Under the pieces are notes generated by a model. That model worked only from the letters and a program-made list of their open reading frames with translations. It did no database searches and was not told where the DNA came from. Of a stretch of DNA of 64,000 nt, positions 36,859 to 44,361 are shown piece after piece. A program made the translations under genes and the position numbers. Position 1 is the first letter of the stretch; each line of letters starts with the position of its first letter. The stretch is from Promethearchaeia archaeon (lineage in GTDB: Archaea; Asgardarchaeota; Lokiarchaeia; Sigyniarchaeales; SOKP01), in the NCBI GenBank assembly GCA_029856125.1, contig JAHQWJ010000080.1, positions 90,576 to 154,575 of the forward strand, written 5' to 3'.

Positions 36859-36985
36859 ATATACTTCCTTTTTTTTCTTTAAAATTTATAATTTTTTTTA
36901 CAATTAATTTCTAACCAAAATGTACACTGAATGGTCTAATTGGTTTACTTTAATTTTTATTATATCCAATTTATGTAAATAATTT
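36857..36985 (-). pseudogene. decayed 3' fragment of the pantoate kinase gene
   Basis: TCATATACTTCC... at 36856 aligns with the kinase stop region at 37256. GTACACTGAATGGTCTAATT (36921-36940) aligns with kinase codons at 37396-37415, and TATATCCAATTTATGTAAAT with 37433-37452. About 80 bases are missing between the two matches. This shows that a unit consisting of a mini-ORF plus the kinase 3' end was duplicated in tandem and that the kinase part then decayed. Confidence 0.6.
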
Positions 36986-37102
36986 AATAATTTTTGGCGG
37001 TTACAAAGGAGGATATTTAAATCCTAAAACTTGTTGACTGTGTAAATTTTATTGAAGTTTAAATAAACTTTTTAAAATTAGAATGTGTAAGAGAAAAAAG
37101 TG

Positions 37103-37123
37103 ATTTGGATTCGTAATCCAAAT
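37103..37123 (+). promoter_or_regulatory. palindrome in the conserved region upstream of mini-ORF 3
   Basis: ATTTGGATT and AATCCAAAT form a perfect 9-bp inverted repeat with a CGT loop, 55 bases upstream of the mini-ORF 3 start. The equivalent segment before mini-ORF 1 (about 36377-36397) keeps the ATTCGTA core and outer AGAAG/CTTCT pairing with a different sequence. It could be an operator or a hairpin in a long 5' leader. Confidence 0.4.
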
Positions 37124-37177
37124 TTGACTTCTAAGTATAGGTTAAAAACATTTAAATTTATATATAAGGTGGTTAAA

Positions 37178-37207
37178 ATGCCTGGTCAAGCTGGCGGTAT
37201 ACCCTAA
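37178..37207 (+). CDS. mini-ORF 3, peptide MPGQAGGIP
   Basis: ATG 37178 to TAA 37207 encodes the same nine residues as copy 1. Shine-Dalgarno AAGGTGG (37166-37172) is five bases upstream. The ~200 bases before it match the region before copy 1 in blocks, including GGTTACAAA, TTTAAATAAACT, AATGTGTAA and TAGGTTAAAAACATTTAAAT. It is convergent with the pantoate kinase gene and its terminator runs up to that gene's stop. Confidence 0.6.
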   Translation: MPGQAGGIP

Positions 37208-37216
37208 ACTGGTGTT

Positions 37217-37253
37217 TTTTATAAGAGCACTCCAAGATAGTGTTTTTATAAAA
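37217..37253 (+). terminator. hairpin terminator after mini-ORF 3
   Basis: TTTTATAAGAGCACT pairs over 15 bp (two G-U) with AGTGTTTTTATAAAA around a 7-base loop. Copy 1 keeps the TTTATAAGAG half-sequence with its own matching partner. The site lies between two convergent genes and could work in both directions. Confidence 0.6.
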
Positions 37254-37256
37254 GTA

Positions 37257-38240
37257 TCATATATTTTCTTTTCTTTTTCCTTTAAAATTAATTGTTTCTT
37301 GATTGTTTATTGTTAGAGTAAATGTTTTGATTTCAGGTTTATATGTGTTAAATATTTCATATACTTCCTTTTCTTTTTCGCTTTTGCAAAAAGCATACAC
37401 TGAACGCCCTAATTGATTCATGCTTGCTCCTATAATATCCAATTTGTGTAAATTGTTGAGTAAATCCTTTGTTTTATCTAAATTTAAAATCTCCATAATA
37501 TGTGTATTTTCTGCAAATTGGTATGATACTTTAACAAAATTCTTATAATTGGGTTCTAATAATAATTTGTTCAAAGCAAATTTACCTGCTTCCTTTATGT
37601 TTGAGCTTAAAGTCTTATCTGATAATATCGATTTGGTTTTTATCGTTCCAAAAGAGCCACAAATTACTAAAAGATCGTTTGGACTTTTTAAACGCTCGTG
37701 ATTACAAGGATAACCAGGTTCTTTTAAAACGCACAAACCTCTTCCTAATTGACCACAAACAGTACCTAATCCCGTTTTATTAATAACCTCAGCAATGTGA
37801 GCTACCCTTCCGCTTTCTAAATTAGTCAAGTTTAGGTTCAATAGTTTATTCAGTCCAAAAATCGTTCCTAGTGCTCCTGAACCACTTGCTCCGTACCCAC
37901 AGCCAACGGGTAAATCAAAAAAATGTTCTATTTTTACATTAATGGGGTAATCAATCAGTTTTCTAATATAATCGAATACGAAATATGTTGTTTCTGCTTT
38001 ATTATCTAATTTTTCTTCATTAATATAAATTGTACACTGACTTTGCTCTTCTTTTTCGAGCTTTTTACAAGATATCACCGTTTTCCCTACCCCACTTACG
38101 TTAAACCCGGCTCCTCGAGAGCCAATTTCTTCTGGATTTTTAATTGGAATCCCGTTTTTTTTATCTACAATTTCAAAAAAACCCGAAATTCGGTGGGGAA
38201 CTTCAACAATAATTTTATTTGTATTACTTACCATACCCAT
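37257..38240 (-). CDS. pantoate kinase (archaeal GHMP kinase)
   Basis: A 327-residue GHMP-fold kinase that phosphorylates pantoate in the archaeal CoA pathway. The start VEVPHRISGFFEIVD, the ATP-binding GCGYGASGSGALG at residues ~112-124 and the SRGAGFNVSGVGKT segment are typical of archaeal PoK. The product is used by the 4-phosphopantoate-beta-alanine ligase encoded at 61722, and ketopantoate reductase at 63162 makes the substrate. The gene is divergent from UMP kinase with a 66-base gap. A 3' fragment of this gene is found upstream in the mini-ORF region. Confidence 0.87.
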   Translation of the reverse strand: MGMVSNTNKIIVEVPHRISGFFEIVDKKNGIPIKNPEEIGSRGAGFNVSGVGKTVISCKKLEKEEQSQCTIYINEEKLDNKAETTYFVFDYIRKLIDYPINVKIEHFFDLPVGCGYGASGSGALGTIFGLNKLLNLNLTNLESGRVAHIAEVINKTGLGTVCGQLGRGLCVLKEPGYPCNHERLKSPNDLLVICGSFGTIKTKSILSDKTLSSNIKEAGKFALNKLLLEPNYKNFVKVSYQFAENTHIMEILNLDKTKDLLNNLHKLDIIGASMNQLGRSVYAFCKSEKEKEVYEIFNTYKPEIKTFTLTINNQETINFKGKRKENI

Positions 38241-38306
38241 TAAATATTTACTTGACCCAATTTAATTATATATTAATTAAAAAATAAAAGTCAATTATAG
38301 TTTATT

Positions 38307-39014
38307 ATGACAAAGAATATTGTGATAAAGTTTGGGGGCTCTCTTCTGTTTTCTGAAGGGGGAACTATAAATTATGAGAAAATTACCGAATTTTGCGATT
38401 TAATAAAAAACGACAAAAATTACGATTCAATCATTATCGTATGTGGGGGAGGAACAATCGCTCGACAATACATTAAAGCAATAAGAGAATTTACTGAGAA
38501 TGAAATATTATGTGATTTGATAGGAATTGATATATCGCGAATAAACTCCCGATTAATAGTAGCTAACATGAAAGAGTTTGCTTATCCTCAAGTTCCAGAA
38601 TCATTTAAAGAATTATCGACAGCGATTATTACTAGTAAAATTGTAGTTATGGGTGGATTACAACCGGGACAATCAACAACTTCCGTAGCTATTCAAGTAG
38701 CAGAATTTTTAAAAACGGCGCGTTTAGTAATTCTCACTGATGTTGATGGCATTTACGATAAAGATCCAAAAGTATTTGATGATGCAAAATTATTGAGAGA
38801 ACTTAATTATGATTCCCTTCAAAAAATTATTTTAGAAATGTCCGGAGATAAGCAAGCTGCGGCTGGGGAATATAGGATTTTTGACGCAGTTTCTTTGCAG
38901 ATATTAAAAAGAAGTAATGTGGTTGTATCGGTAATTTCAGGCTCGAACTTAGACCAGTTTAAAAAATTATGGAATAACGAAAAAGCGAATGTAGGCACAA
39001 CAATTACGAAATAA
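38307..39014 (+). CDS. pyrH: UMP kinase (archaeal PyrH)
   Basis: A 235-residue amino-acid-kinase-fold enzyme converting UMP to UDP. The KFGGSLLF start, CGGGTIARQYIKAIREF, DLIGIDISRINSRLIVANMK, MGGLQPGQSTTSVA and TDVDGIYDKDPK motifs match archaeal UMP kinases in order. Other family members such as aspartokinase or the MfnE kinase lack the DLIGI and GGLQPGQST combination. Normal length. A small zinc-ribbon membrane gene follows. Confidence 0.9.
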   Translation: MTKNIVIKFGGSLLFSEGGTINYEKITEFCDLIKNDKNYDSIIIVCGGGTIARQYIKAIREFTENEILCDLIGIDISRINSRLIVANMKEFAYPQVPESFKELSTAIITSKIVVMGGLQPGQSTTSVAIQVAEFLKTARLVILTDVDGIYDKDPKVFDDAKLLRELNYDSLQKIILEMSGDKQAAAGEYRIFDAVSLQILKRSNVVVSVISGSNLDQFKKLWNNEKANVGTTITK

Positions 39015-39096
39015 CTCTTTTTTATAATAAAATATTAAAATTTAGCACATTTTTCTAACATAGTAATTAAAAACTTAACACTTGAGTAAAAAGAGA

Positions 39097-39327
39097 ATGT
39101 CTCAATCTACTTGGAAAGACCAGATTAAAAAAAAATGGGGACCTCATAGTCATTGTCCTATTTGCGGAAAAGCGATGCCAACAGATAAACAATTTTGTAG
39201 CCAAACCTGTCAAGATAAATACCACGGCACCCAAAAAAAGCAGAAGAAAAAAAGCAGAATTCAAATGATATTCATGTTTGGTATGATGGCGGTTGTTTTC
39301 ATATTCATGTTTCTTTTCACACCGTAA
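39097..39327 (+). CDS. DUF2116-type zinc-ribbon protein with C-terminal membrane helix
   Basis: About 76 residues from ATG 39097 (a TTG at 39082 is in frame). The N-terminal half has one zinc ribbon with HCPICGKAMPTDKQFCSQTC, and a C-terminal transmembrane helix (IFMFGMMAVVFIFMFLF) follows a basic stretch. The topology suggests a zinc finger facing the cytoplasm. Small proteins of this type are widespread in archaea and of unknown function. Confidence 0.72.
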   Translation: MSQSTWKDQIKKKWGPHSHCPICGKAMPTDKQFCSQTCQDKYHGTQKKQKKKSRIQMIFMFGMMAVVFIFMFLFTP

Positions 39328-39392
39328 AAATCAAGGAAAATTGTCCTTCCCTTTTCTATTTAAAATAACTCGATAAATAGCGCTTTAGGATT

Positions 39393-39511
39393 GCAGGGAT
39401 AGCCAAGCGGTCAACGGCGGTGGACACAATCGAGAGCACATAATTTGTTCTTGAGCCACACTCAAGATCCATTGACATAGGTCTACAGGGGTTCAAATCC
39501 CCTTCCCTGCA
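39393..39511 (+). tRNA. tRNA-Leu(CAA) with a predicted 36-nt intron at 32/33
   Basis: Class II tRNA with acceptor GCAGGGA/TCCCTGC, a GAC/GTC variable arm and T-arm AGGGG-TTCAAAT-CCCCT. Removing 39426-39461 gives anticodon arm GTGGA-CTCAAGA-TCCAT with anticodon CAA. Exon GTGG pairs with intron CCAC, flanked by bulges ACA and ACT, and cutting two bases into each bulge yields that product. The intron hairpin GAGAGCA/TGTTCTT is weak in the upper helix. Confidence 0.88.
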
Positions 39512-39575
39512 TCTTTAATATTAACAAAATGATTAGAAACACGCAATTGTATTTCTAAAATATTCATTTCTTCAT

Positions 39576-39935
39576 TTATTTCTGAGAAATTTCAATTAAC
39601 GCTTCCTTCAGTAATTCCATTAAAGGTTTGGTAATCCCTTGATCTTCTTTGATGTGCTTTAAAAAAAGTAGCAGCAATACGGGCTCTTTAAGGTCGGAAG
39701 AAATCTTTTCAACGATAATTTTACTTAAAATTTTACTTTGAACTCCAAATATTTGGTGAGACGCAGAAGAAGTTTTCACATTCTCAATTATAGAAGGGAT
39801 TCCTAATGTTACGGTTCCGATACCCATACCTTCTTCATCGGAAATAAGTACTAAATAACTTTTCACTAATTTAAAAATAGAGACATATAAAAAAATACTG
39901 TCAATTTGTTTCTTTTTTTCAATAAGTGGTTTCAT
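39576..39935 (-). CDS. possible proteasome assembly chaperone 3/4-like protein
   Basis: A 119-residue single-domain protein. The layout of two beta strands, a glycine-rich GMGIGTVTLGIPS hairpin, a Ser/His linker (SSASHQIFG), a helix (LSKIIVEKISSDL) and a final strand (PVLLLLFLK) plus helix resembles small PAC3/PAC4 proteins. This is a fold-level impression without diagnostic residues. If right, it would pair with the PAC2-family protein at 44362, and with archaeal proteasome assembly. It lies 35 bases downstream of the ADH synthase gene on the same strand. Confidence 0.45.
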   Translation of the reverse strand: MKPLIEKKKQIDSIFLYVSIFKLVKSYLVLISDEEGMGIGTVTLGIPSIIENVKTSSASHQIFGVQSKILSKIIVEKISSDLKEPVLLLLFLKHIKEDQGITKPLMELLKEALIEISQK

Positions 39936-39970
39936 TTTAAGATATCACCTTAAATGTAAAAAAAAGTGTT

Positions 39971-40774
39971 TTAAATCCCAATTTCTTTAATGGCTTCACT
40001 TACTTCGTAATTCTTATGAACAACTAAATATAGTGCTTTTACAACTTTTGTAGGATCTTCTGCTTGAAACACATTTCTTCCGTACGCAACGCCTGCGCCG
40101 CCAACTTCTATGGATTGTTTAGTTACTTCTAAAAGCTCTCTCACACTTGCCTTTATACCTCCGGCTATAATAACAGGCGCCATACATCCTCTTACAACTT
40201 CTTTAAAAGAATCAGGATCTCCAGTCCAATTTGTTTTTACTAAGTCTGCTCCGAGTTCTGCAGCAACTCTTGCGGCGATTTTAACGACTTGAACATCGTA
40301 CTCGCTATCAATATTTTCTCCACGAGGATACATCATTGCCAAAAGTGGCATCCCAAATTCTCTACACTCGCGTGAAATGTTTCCCAAGATTTCTAACATT
40401 TCTGGATCAGTTTTTGTTCCAATGTTAATGTGTAGAGATACACCATCAGCACCCAACTTTACTGCCTCCAATACATTATTTACTAAGACTTTGTAATTTG
40501 ATTCTGGGCTTAATGATGTCGATCCTGATAGGTGTAGTATCAATCCAATATCCGGACCGTATCCCCTATGCCCATAAAGTGGAATCCCAACATGTCCTAA
40601 AACCGCATTAGCGCCACCTAAGGCAATTTTGTTAACAATTTCTCCTAAATTTCTCTCTATTCCTTTAATAGGTCCTAATGTTAATCCATGATCCATAGGA
40701 ATTATGATTGTTCTTTTTGTTTCTCTATTAAATATTCTTTCTAACCTAATACTTTTGCCTATGTAACCAGAAAT
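39971..40774 (-). CDS. 2-amino-3,7-dideoxy-D-threo-hept-6-ulosonate (ADH) synthase, AUU start
   Basis: 267 residues when started at ATT 40774. A class I aldolase of the archaeal pathway to dehydroquinate. Conserved parts are GKSIRLERIFNRETKRTIII, the PMDHGLTLGPIKG motif and the Schiff-base lysine near LVKTNWTGDP. The C-terminal half has IIAGGIKA and GGAGVAYGRN. The first in-frame ATG (40696) would delete 26 residues that match the family N-terminus. Between the upstream stop and the domain only ATT, ATC or ATA codons are available. A Shine-Dalgarno GGTGA sits seven bases before ATT 40774. The gene gives evidence for AUU initiation. DhnA-type fructose-bisphosphate aldolase is a less likely name. 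Confidence 0.82.
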   Translation of the reverse strand: MSGYIGKSIRLERIFNRETKRTIIIPMDHGLTLGPIKGIERNLGEIVNKIALGGANAVLGHVGIPLYGHRGYGPDIGLILHLSGSTSLSPESNYKVLVNNVLEAVKLGADGVSLHINIGTKTDPEMLEILGNISRECREFGMPLLAMMYPRGENIDSEYDVQVVKIAARVAAELGADLVKTNWTGDPDSFKEVVRGCMAPVIIAGGIKASVRELLEVTKQSIEVGGAGVAYGRNVFQAEDPTKVVKALYLVVHKNYEVSEAIKEIGI

Positions 40775-40887
40775 AGTTTATTCACCAATAAATCAATGAT
40801 TTTATAATTAAATTTAACTATAGAATATATATTATAATAGTTAGCATTTTTTTAATTCTTTTAAATCAAATTCGTTATTAAAATTGA

Positions 40888-41118
40888 ATGTTAGAATCTA
40901 AGGACGATCATTCGATTAAAGAAAATAATGGAAATATTAATTGCTATAATTGTGGCAGTAAAGTTGCTAATATCAATCTTAAAAATTGTATAAATTGTAA
41001 TACCGTATTAAATCCAAACGATTTAAAGTGGAGAAACAGTTTTATTTATTTTATCAGCTTACTATGCTTAATTCCTATCCTAATAGCGATTGTTTCTAGC
41101 TTCCTATCCCAACCTTAA
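40888..41118 (+). CDS. small zinc-ribbon membrane protein
   Basis: 76 residues: a zinc ribbon (CYNCG ... CINCN, residues ~19-39), then a transmembrane helix (FIYFISLLCLIPILIAIVSS). The two C-x2-C knuckles and single helix match the design of the protein at 39097, with different sequence. No partner or function is evident. Confidence 0.6.
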   Translation: MLESKDDHSIKENNGNINCYNCGSKVANINLKNCINCNTVLNPNDLKWRNSFIYFISLLCLIPILIAIVSSFLSQP

Positions 41119-41204
41119 TAGCTCTTGAGGTGACATTTTTATTCGTAGCTATAGTTCAACGTTTTAATAATTAGAGTTTAAATTTGAAACCATGACAGGC
41201 ATAA

Positions 41205-41714
41205 TTATTCAGGAGAAAATACTACATCGGAAATCCGCTGCCTACGTATGTCAAAATCATGATCAAGATGAAGTGTAATACAATGTTGATCCTTATTATG
41301 AGAATTACTATGAATGTAGCTTATTGGAACAACAGGCAAGTCAGATTTAATAACATATTTTTTAGGGATAGGTACTGGAATTATTTTTCTACATCGTTCG
41401 CAATTTACTAGAACAACTTTAATTTTATCTGATTCTAAGCTTTTCATTTGTTTTAAAAGATCAGCAGACAGCCCTGGAGAATTAATCGTTAGTTTATTCT
41501 TCTTTTTTGGTGATTCTGGAATTAAAGGGACTCCTAATTCGACATCTTCTGCAGCTGAGAAATCTAAATCTGATTTATCACTATTTTTCTTAATAAGAGA
41601 TTCTTTCGGATTTTTCTTTTTTTCTCTGGATAATTTGGGATCTGACTTGGGAGTCGTATCTTTGACTACTGTAGGTTTTTTATTGTTTTTCCTTGGATTT
41701 TCCAATAATATCAC
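41205..41714 (-). CDS. hypothetical lysine-rich protein with C-terminal CxxC domain
   Basis: 169 residues, not recognised. The first ~80 residues are low-complexity and rich in lysine, proline, serine and aspartate and are probably disordered. The last ~75 form a compact domain with VNCERCRKIIPVPIPKKYV and a histidine-rich HCITLHLDHDFD stretch that could bind a metal together with the CxxC. It follows the roadblock-like gene at 41790 on the same strand, 75 bases away, so a shared operon is possible. Confidence 0.55.
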   Translation of the reverse strand: MILLENPRKNNKKPTVVKDTTPKSDPKLSREKKKNPKESLIKKNSDKSDLDFSAAEDVELGVPLIPESPKKKNKLTINSPGLSADLLKQMKSLESDKIKVVLVNCERCRKIIPVPIPKKYVIKSDLPVVPISYIHSNSHNKDQHCITLHLDHDFDIRRQRISDVVFSPE

Positions 41715-41789
41715 TATATTTGATATTTAATTTCTATAACAATATTGCTCGTAAATCTTTTATTTCTTTGTACATAAGCTCGTGAGACC

Positions 41790-42398
41790 CTAGACTCCAA
41801 AAATCTGCCTTAGCTCAGAATATATTTTTGAAAGCTCTGATATGATAGGTGTGTTGTTTTGCTGAAGATAATAATTAATGTATCCCGAAAGACCCTCACT
41901 GTCTTTAATCCATTCTAAAAACGACTGAACCTCTCCCTTCAGTTGAGGATCTATGTTGGCTCCGACACTTGGTTGAGTTTTTCCACCAGCAGTACCTAAT
42001 TGGGAATTTGGATCTTTATAACTTTGTTTTGAGCTTAACTCTGAAACAGCTCTTGCTGTATCCATAGTAGCCCCCATTGGTTCCCCATCGGGCTCGAGGT
42101 AAATAAGTATTTTATGTTCCTCGTCTTTCGCCCCAATAATGTGTCCTTCACCTCGAATTGAAGTAGCAACTAGTCTTTCTGACGTACACTGAAGAACTGA
42201 ATATTTCACGCCTGAAAGTATTACGAATTGCGCGTTCATACTATTCCAGCTAGAAATTACTTTACCGACTTCTGAACTAATATCCCAGTTGTCTGTTGTG
42301 TAAAGAATATTGTTACTTCCTTGAACTACAGCAGCGGCAATAATACTTGGATCTTTTTGTATTAAATTGTAAACAACGGTAGCTGGATCAGTTGACAT
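41790..42398 (-). CDS. roadblock/longin-like domain protein
   Basis: About 202 residues from ATG 42398, which has a GGAG box 7 bases upstream. The N-terminal ~115 residues have the strand-helix-strand order of roadblock/longin folds (IIAAAVVQGSNNILYTTDNW, then VISSWNSMNAQFVILSGVKY and EHKILIYLEP). An extended linker with GGKTQPSVGA and a C-terminal helical segment (residues ~150-200) follow. Asgard genomes use such domains as GTPase partners. Assignment rests on pattern only. Confidence 0.5.
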   Translation of the reverse strand: MSTDPATVVYNLIQKDPSIIAAAVVQGSNNILYTTDNWDISSEVGKVISSWNSMNAQFVILSGVKYSVLQCTSERLVATSIRGEGHIIGAKDEEHKILIYLEPDGEPMGATMDTARAVSELSSKQSYKDPNSQLGTAGGKTQPSVGANIDPQLKGEVQSFLEWIKDSEGLSGYINYYLQQNNTPIISELSKIYSELRQIFGV

Positions 42399-42502
42399 TT
42401 TTTTCTCCAATTTTTTCGATTAAAATATCCTATACAGATTTAATAATAATTATAGTATAAATATAATTAGAAAAAATGTATTAAAAATTTGTGGTTAATG
42501 GT

Positions 42503-42973
42503 CTATTCATCTTTTGATGCCTTAATATTGATTTTTCCAAACTTGGGTTTATGTTGAACTGCACTACGGTAAGTGTATGAATTGTTCATAGAACTATTTA
42601 TCTTTTCGAATGTCAGTTTATTACGCGAAAACATTTTATGCTCTAAGTCGTTTTTCCTTTGTGCATTAAAGTGATCTTTTAAGGAACCTTCATCTCTAAA
42701 CATTTTCCCACACACAGCACAATTGTAATATTGTTCTCCTAATAGACCCTTAGGTGTTTTAACAACAATTGGAAATTTTTTTTTCCCCCTCAATAATCCA
42801 CTATTTTTCCGACAATTATGCCTTACTAATTTTCCATACGGGGGGTATTGAAAAAACATTTTACTTCCATGAGTACATTCCCAGTATAAAACATCAGCAC
42901 CACACTTTTTACAAACTGTTTGAAATGATCGAAGATAACAGTGTTTTCCGTGACTTTTATAAAAATGTCGCAT
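42503..42973 (-). CDS. C2H2-type zinc-finger protein
   Basis: A 156-residue protein with several possible zinc sites. CKKCGADVLYWECTHG forms one knuckle pair near residues 21-36. A C2H2 finger (CAVCGKMFRDEGSLKDHF, then a longer spacing to DLEH) starts near residue 86. C2H2 fingers are common in eukaryotes and uncommon in archaea. The H-x-H spacing is longer than usual because of an inserted basic loop (NAQRKN). It is divergent from the TFB gene, with about 180 bases between. DNA or RNA binding is probable; the target is unknown. Confidence 0.62.
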   Translation of the reverse strand: MRHFYKSHGKHCYLRSFQTVCKKCGADVLYWECTHGSKMFFQYPPYGKLVRHNCRKNSGLLRGKKKFPIVVKTPKGLLGEQYYNCAVCGKMFRDEGSLKDHFNAQRKNDLEHKMFSRNKLTFEKINSSMNNSYTYRSAVQHKPKFGKINIKASKDE

Positions 42974-43153
42974 TATATAATTAGAAATTTCTAACTTATT
43001 AAAATTTTTCGATGAAATGGTATAACCTAATTTTTTAAAAGAGGATTTTTATTAACTGATAAATCCATAAAACGCAAACATTTAAATGTATGATTTTAAT
43101 TATAGGAATTAAGGATTTGAACTTTATGTGGGTATAAGTAATTGGATCTTTCA

Positions 43154-44071
43154 ATGCCTCAAAATAATTTAAATTTATGCCCAGAATGTGGGAATGGAAA
43201 TTTAATTTCTGATAACGCAAGGGGCGAAATAGTCTGTAATGTATGTGGTTTAGTTTTAACACAAAAACTTATTGATTCAGGTCCAGAATGGCGAGCTTTT
43301 TCCTCAGAAGAAGCAAATAGAAAAGCTAGAGTAGGAGCACCAACAACATTGACGCTTCATGATAAAGGACTAAGTACTATGATTGGTTGGAAAAATAAAG
43401 ACGCTTTTGGTAAGAGTATAAGCCCTAAAATGAAAGCCGAAGTCTACCGATTGAGAAAATGGCATGTTCGAACGAGAACTAACAAATCAATAGATAGGAA
43501 TTTAGCTTACGCAATGAACGAGTTAGATCGATTTTCATCGCAATTGAGTGTGTCAAGAGAATTAAAAGAATCTGCAGCTCACATCTATAGAAAAATGGCC
43601 CATAAGAATCTTATACGTGGAAGATCAATTGAAGCAATGTTAATAGCATCTATTTATTTATCATGCAGATTAAATAATATACCTAAAACTCTCGATGATT
43701 TTACCGAGTTTGCTTTAGTTGATAAAAAAAAAATAGCTCGATGTTATAGGTTAATTTTAAGTGAATTGAAGGTAAATATTCAAGTTTCTTCACCGATTAA
43801 TTTTATTCCTCGTTTTTGTGCTGAATTAAACCTTTCGGGTAGAACTCAAAACCGAGCTGCGGAATTATTGAAATTAGCTAAAAAATATCACTTAACCGCT
43901 GGAAAAGCACCAACAGGTTTAGCTGGAGCTGCGTTATATGTAGCAGCAATACAAGAAGGAGAAAGGAGGACTCAGAAAGAAATTTCATTAGCTGCTGGTG
44001 TTACTGAAGCTACCATTAGGAATAGATATAAGGAAATGGTAAATCACTTAAGGTTTGACTTAAAACCCTAA
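43154..44071 (+). CDS. tfb: transcription factor B (TFIIB homologue), main copy
   Basis: 305 residues from ATG 43154 (TTG 43142 is in frame). The zinc ribbon is CPECGNGNLI ... CNVCG (residues ~9-31), the B-reader/linker contains GPEWRAFSSEEANRKARVG, and two cyclin repeats (SRELKESAAHIYRKMAHK and QNRAAELLKLAKKYHLTAGK) follow. The C-terminal HTH includes AAGVTEATIRNRYKEM. It is full-length and well conserved, whereas the paralogue at 6252 is diverged. RpoP is encoded convergently 40 bases downstream. Confidence 0.95.
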   Translation: MPQNNLNLCPECGNGNLISDNARGEIVCNVCGLVLTQKLIDSGPEWRAFSSEEANRKARVGAPTTLTLHDKGLSTMIGWKNKDAFGKSISPKMKAEVYRLRKWHVRTRTNKSIDRNLAYAMNELDRFSSQLSVSRELKESAAHIYRKMAHKNLIRGRSIEAMLIASIYLSCRLNNIPKTLDDFTEFALVDKKKIARCYRLILSELKVNIQVSSPINFIPRFCAELNLSGRTQNRAAELLKLAKKYHLTAGKAPTGLAGAALYVAAIQEGERRTQKEISLAAGVTEATIRNRYKEMVNHLRFDLKP

Positions 44072-44111
44072 AGAGTATTGAAAATCAGATAGCAATAAAA
44101 TTTGTCTAGAA

Positions 44112-44261
44112 TTAGCGAATTTTAATCCGTTTTATTACATCAGGGCGTTTTTTGTATAATATACGAAATCCACAGTGAGAACATTTTATCCCTGGAAGTG
44201 CGTTTAATTCTTTTTTAGAGACTTCTTTTCCACAGCTTTTTCGAGCACAAACGTATTTCAT
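44112..44261 (-). CDS. rpoP: DNA-directed RNA polymerase subunit P (Rpb12)
   Basis: A 49-residue polymerase subunit. MKYVCARKSCGKEVSKKELN, then LPGIKCSHCGFRILYKKRP and the tail KRIKIR match archaeal RpoP/Rpb12. One zinc site uses Cys5/Cys10 and the CSHC pair. The C-x4-C spacing of the first pair (one or two residues longer than usual) is notable. ATG 44261. Confidence 0.92.
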   Translation of the reverse strand: MKYVCARKSCGKEVSKKELNALPGIKCSHCGFRILYKKRPDVIKRIKIR

Positions 44262-44361
44262 AATTTTTATAATTAATTAAAGTTAAAAAATTTTTCGCAC
44301 ATAATTAAAAATGCTGATAAAATTCCTTAAAATATAGAATTTGTTAATAAAATAAATAGGA

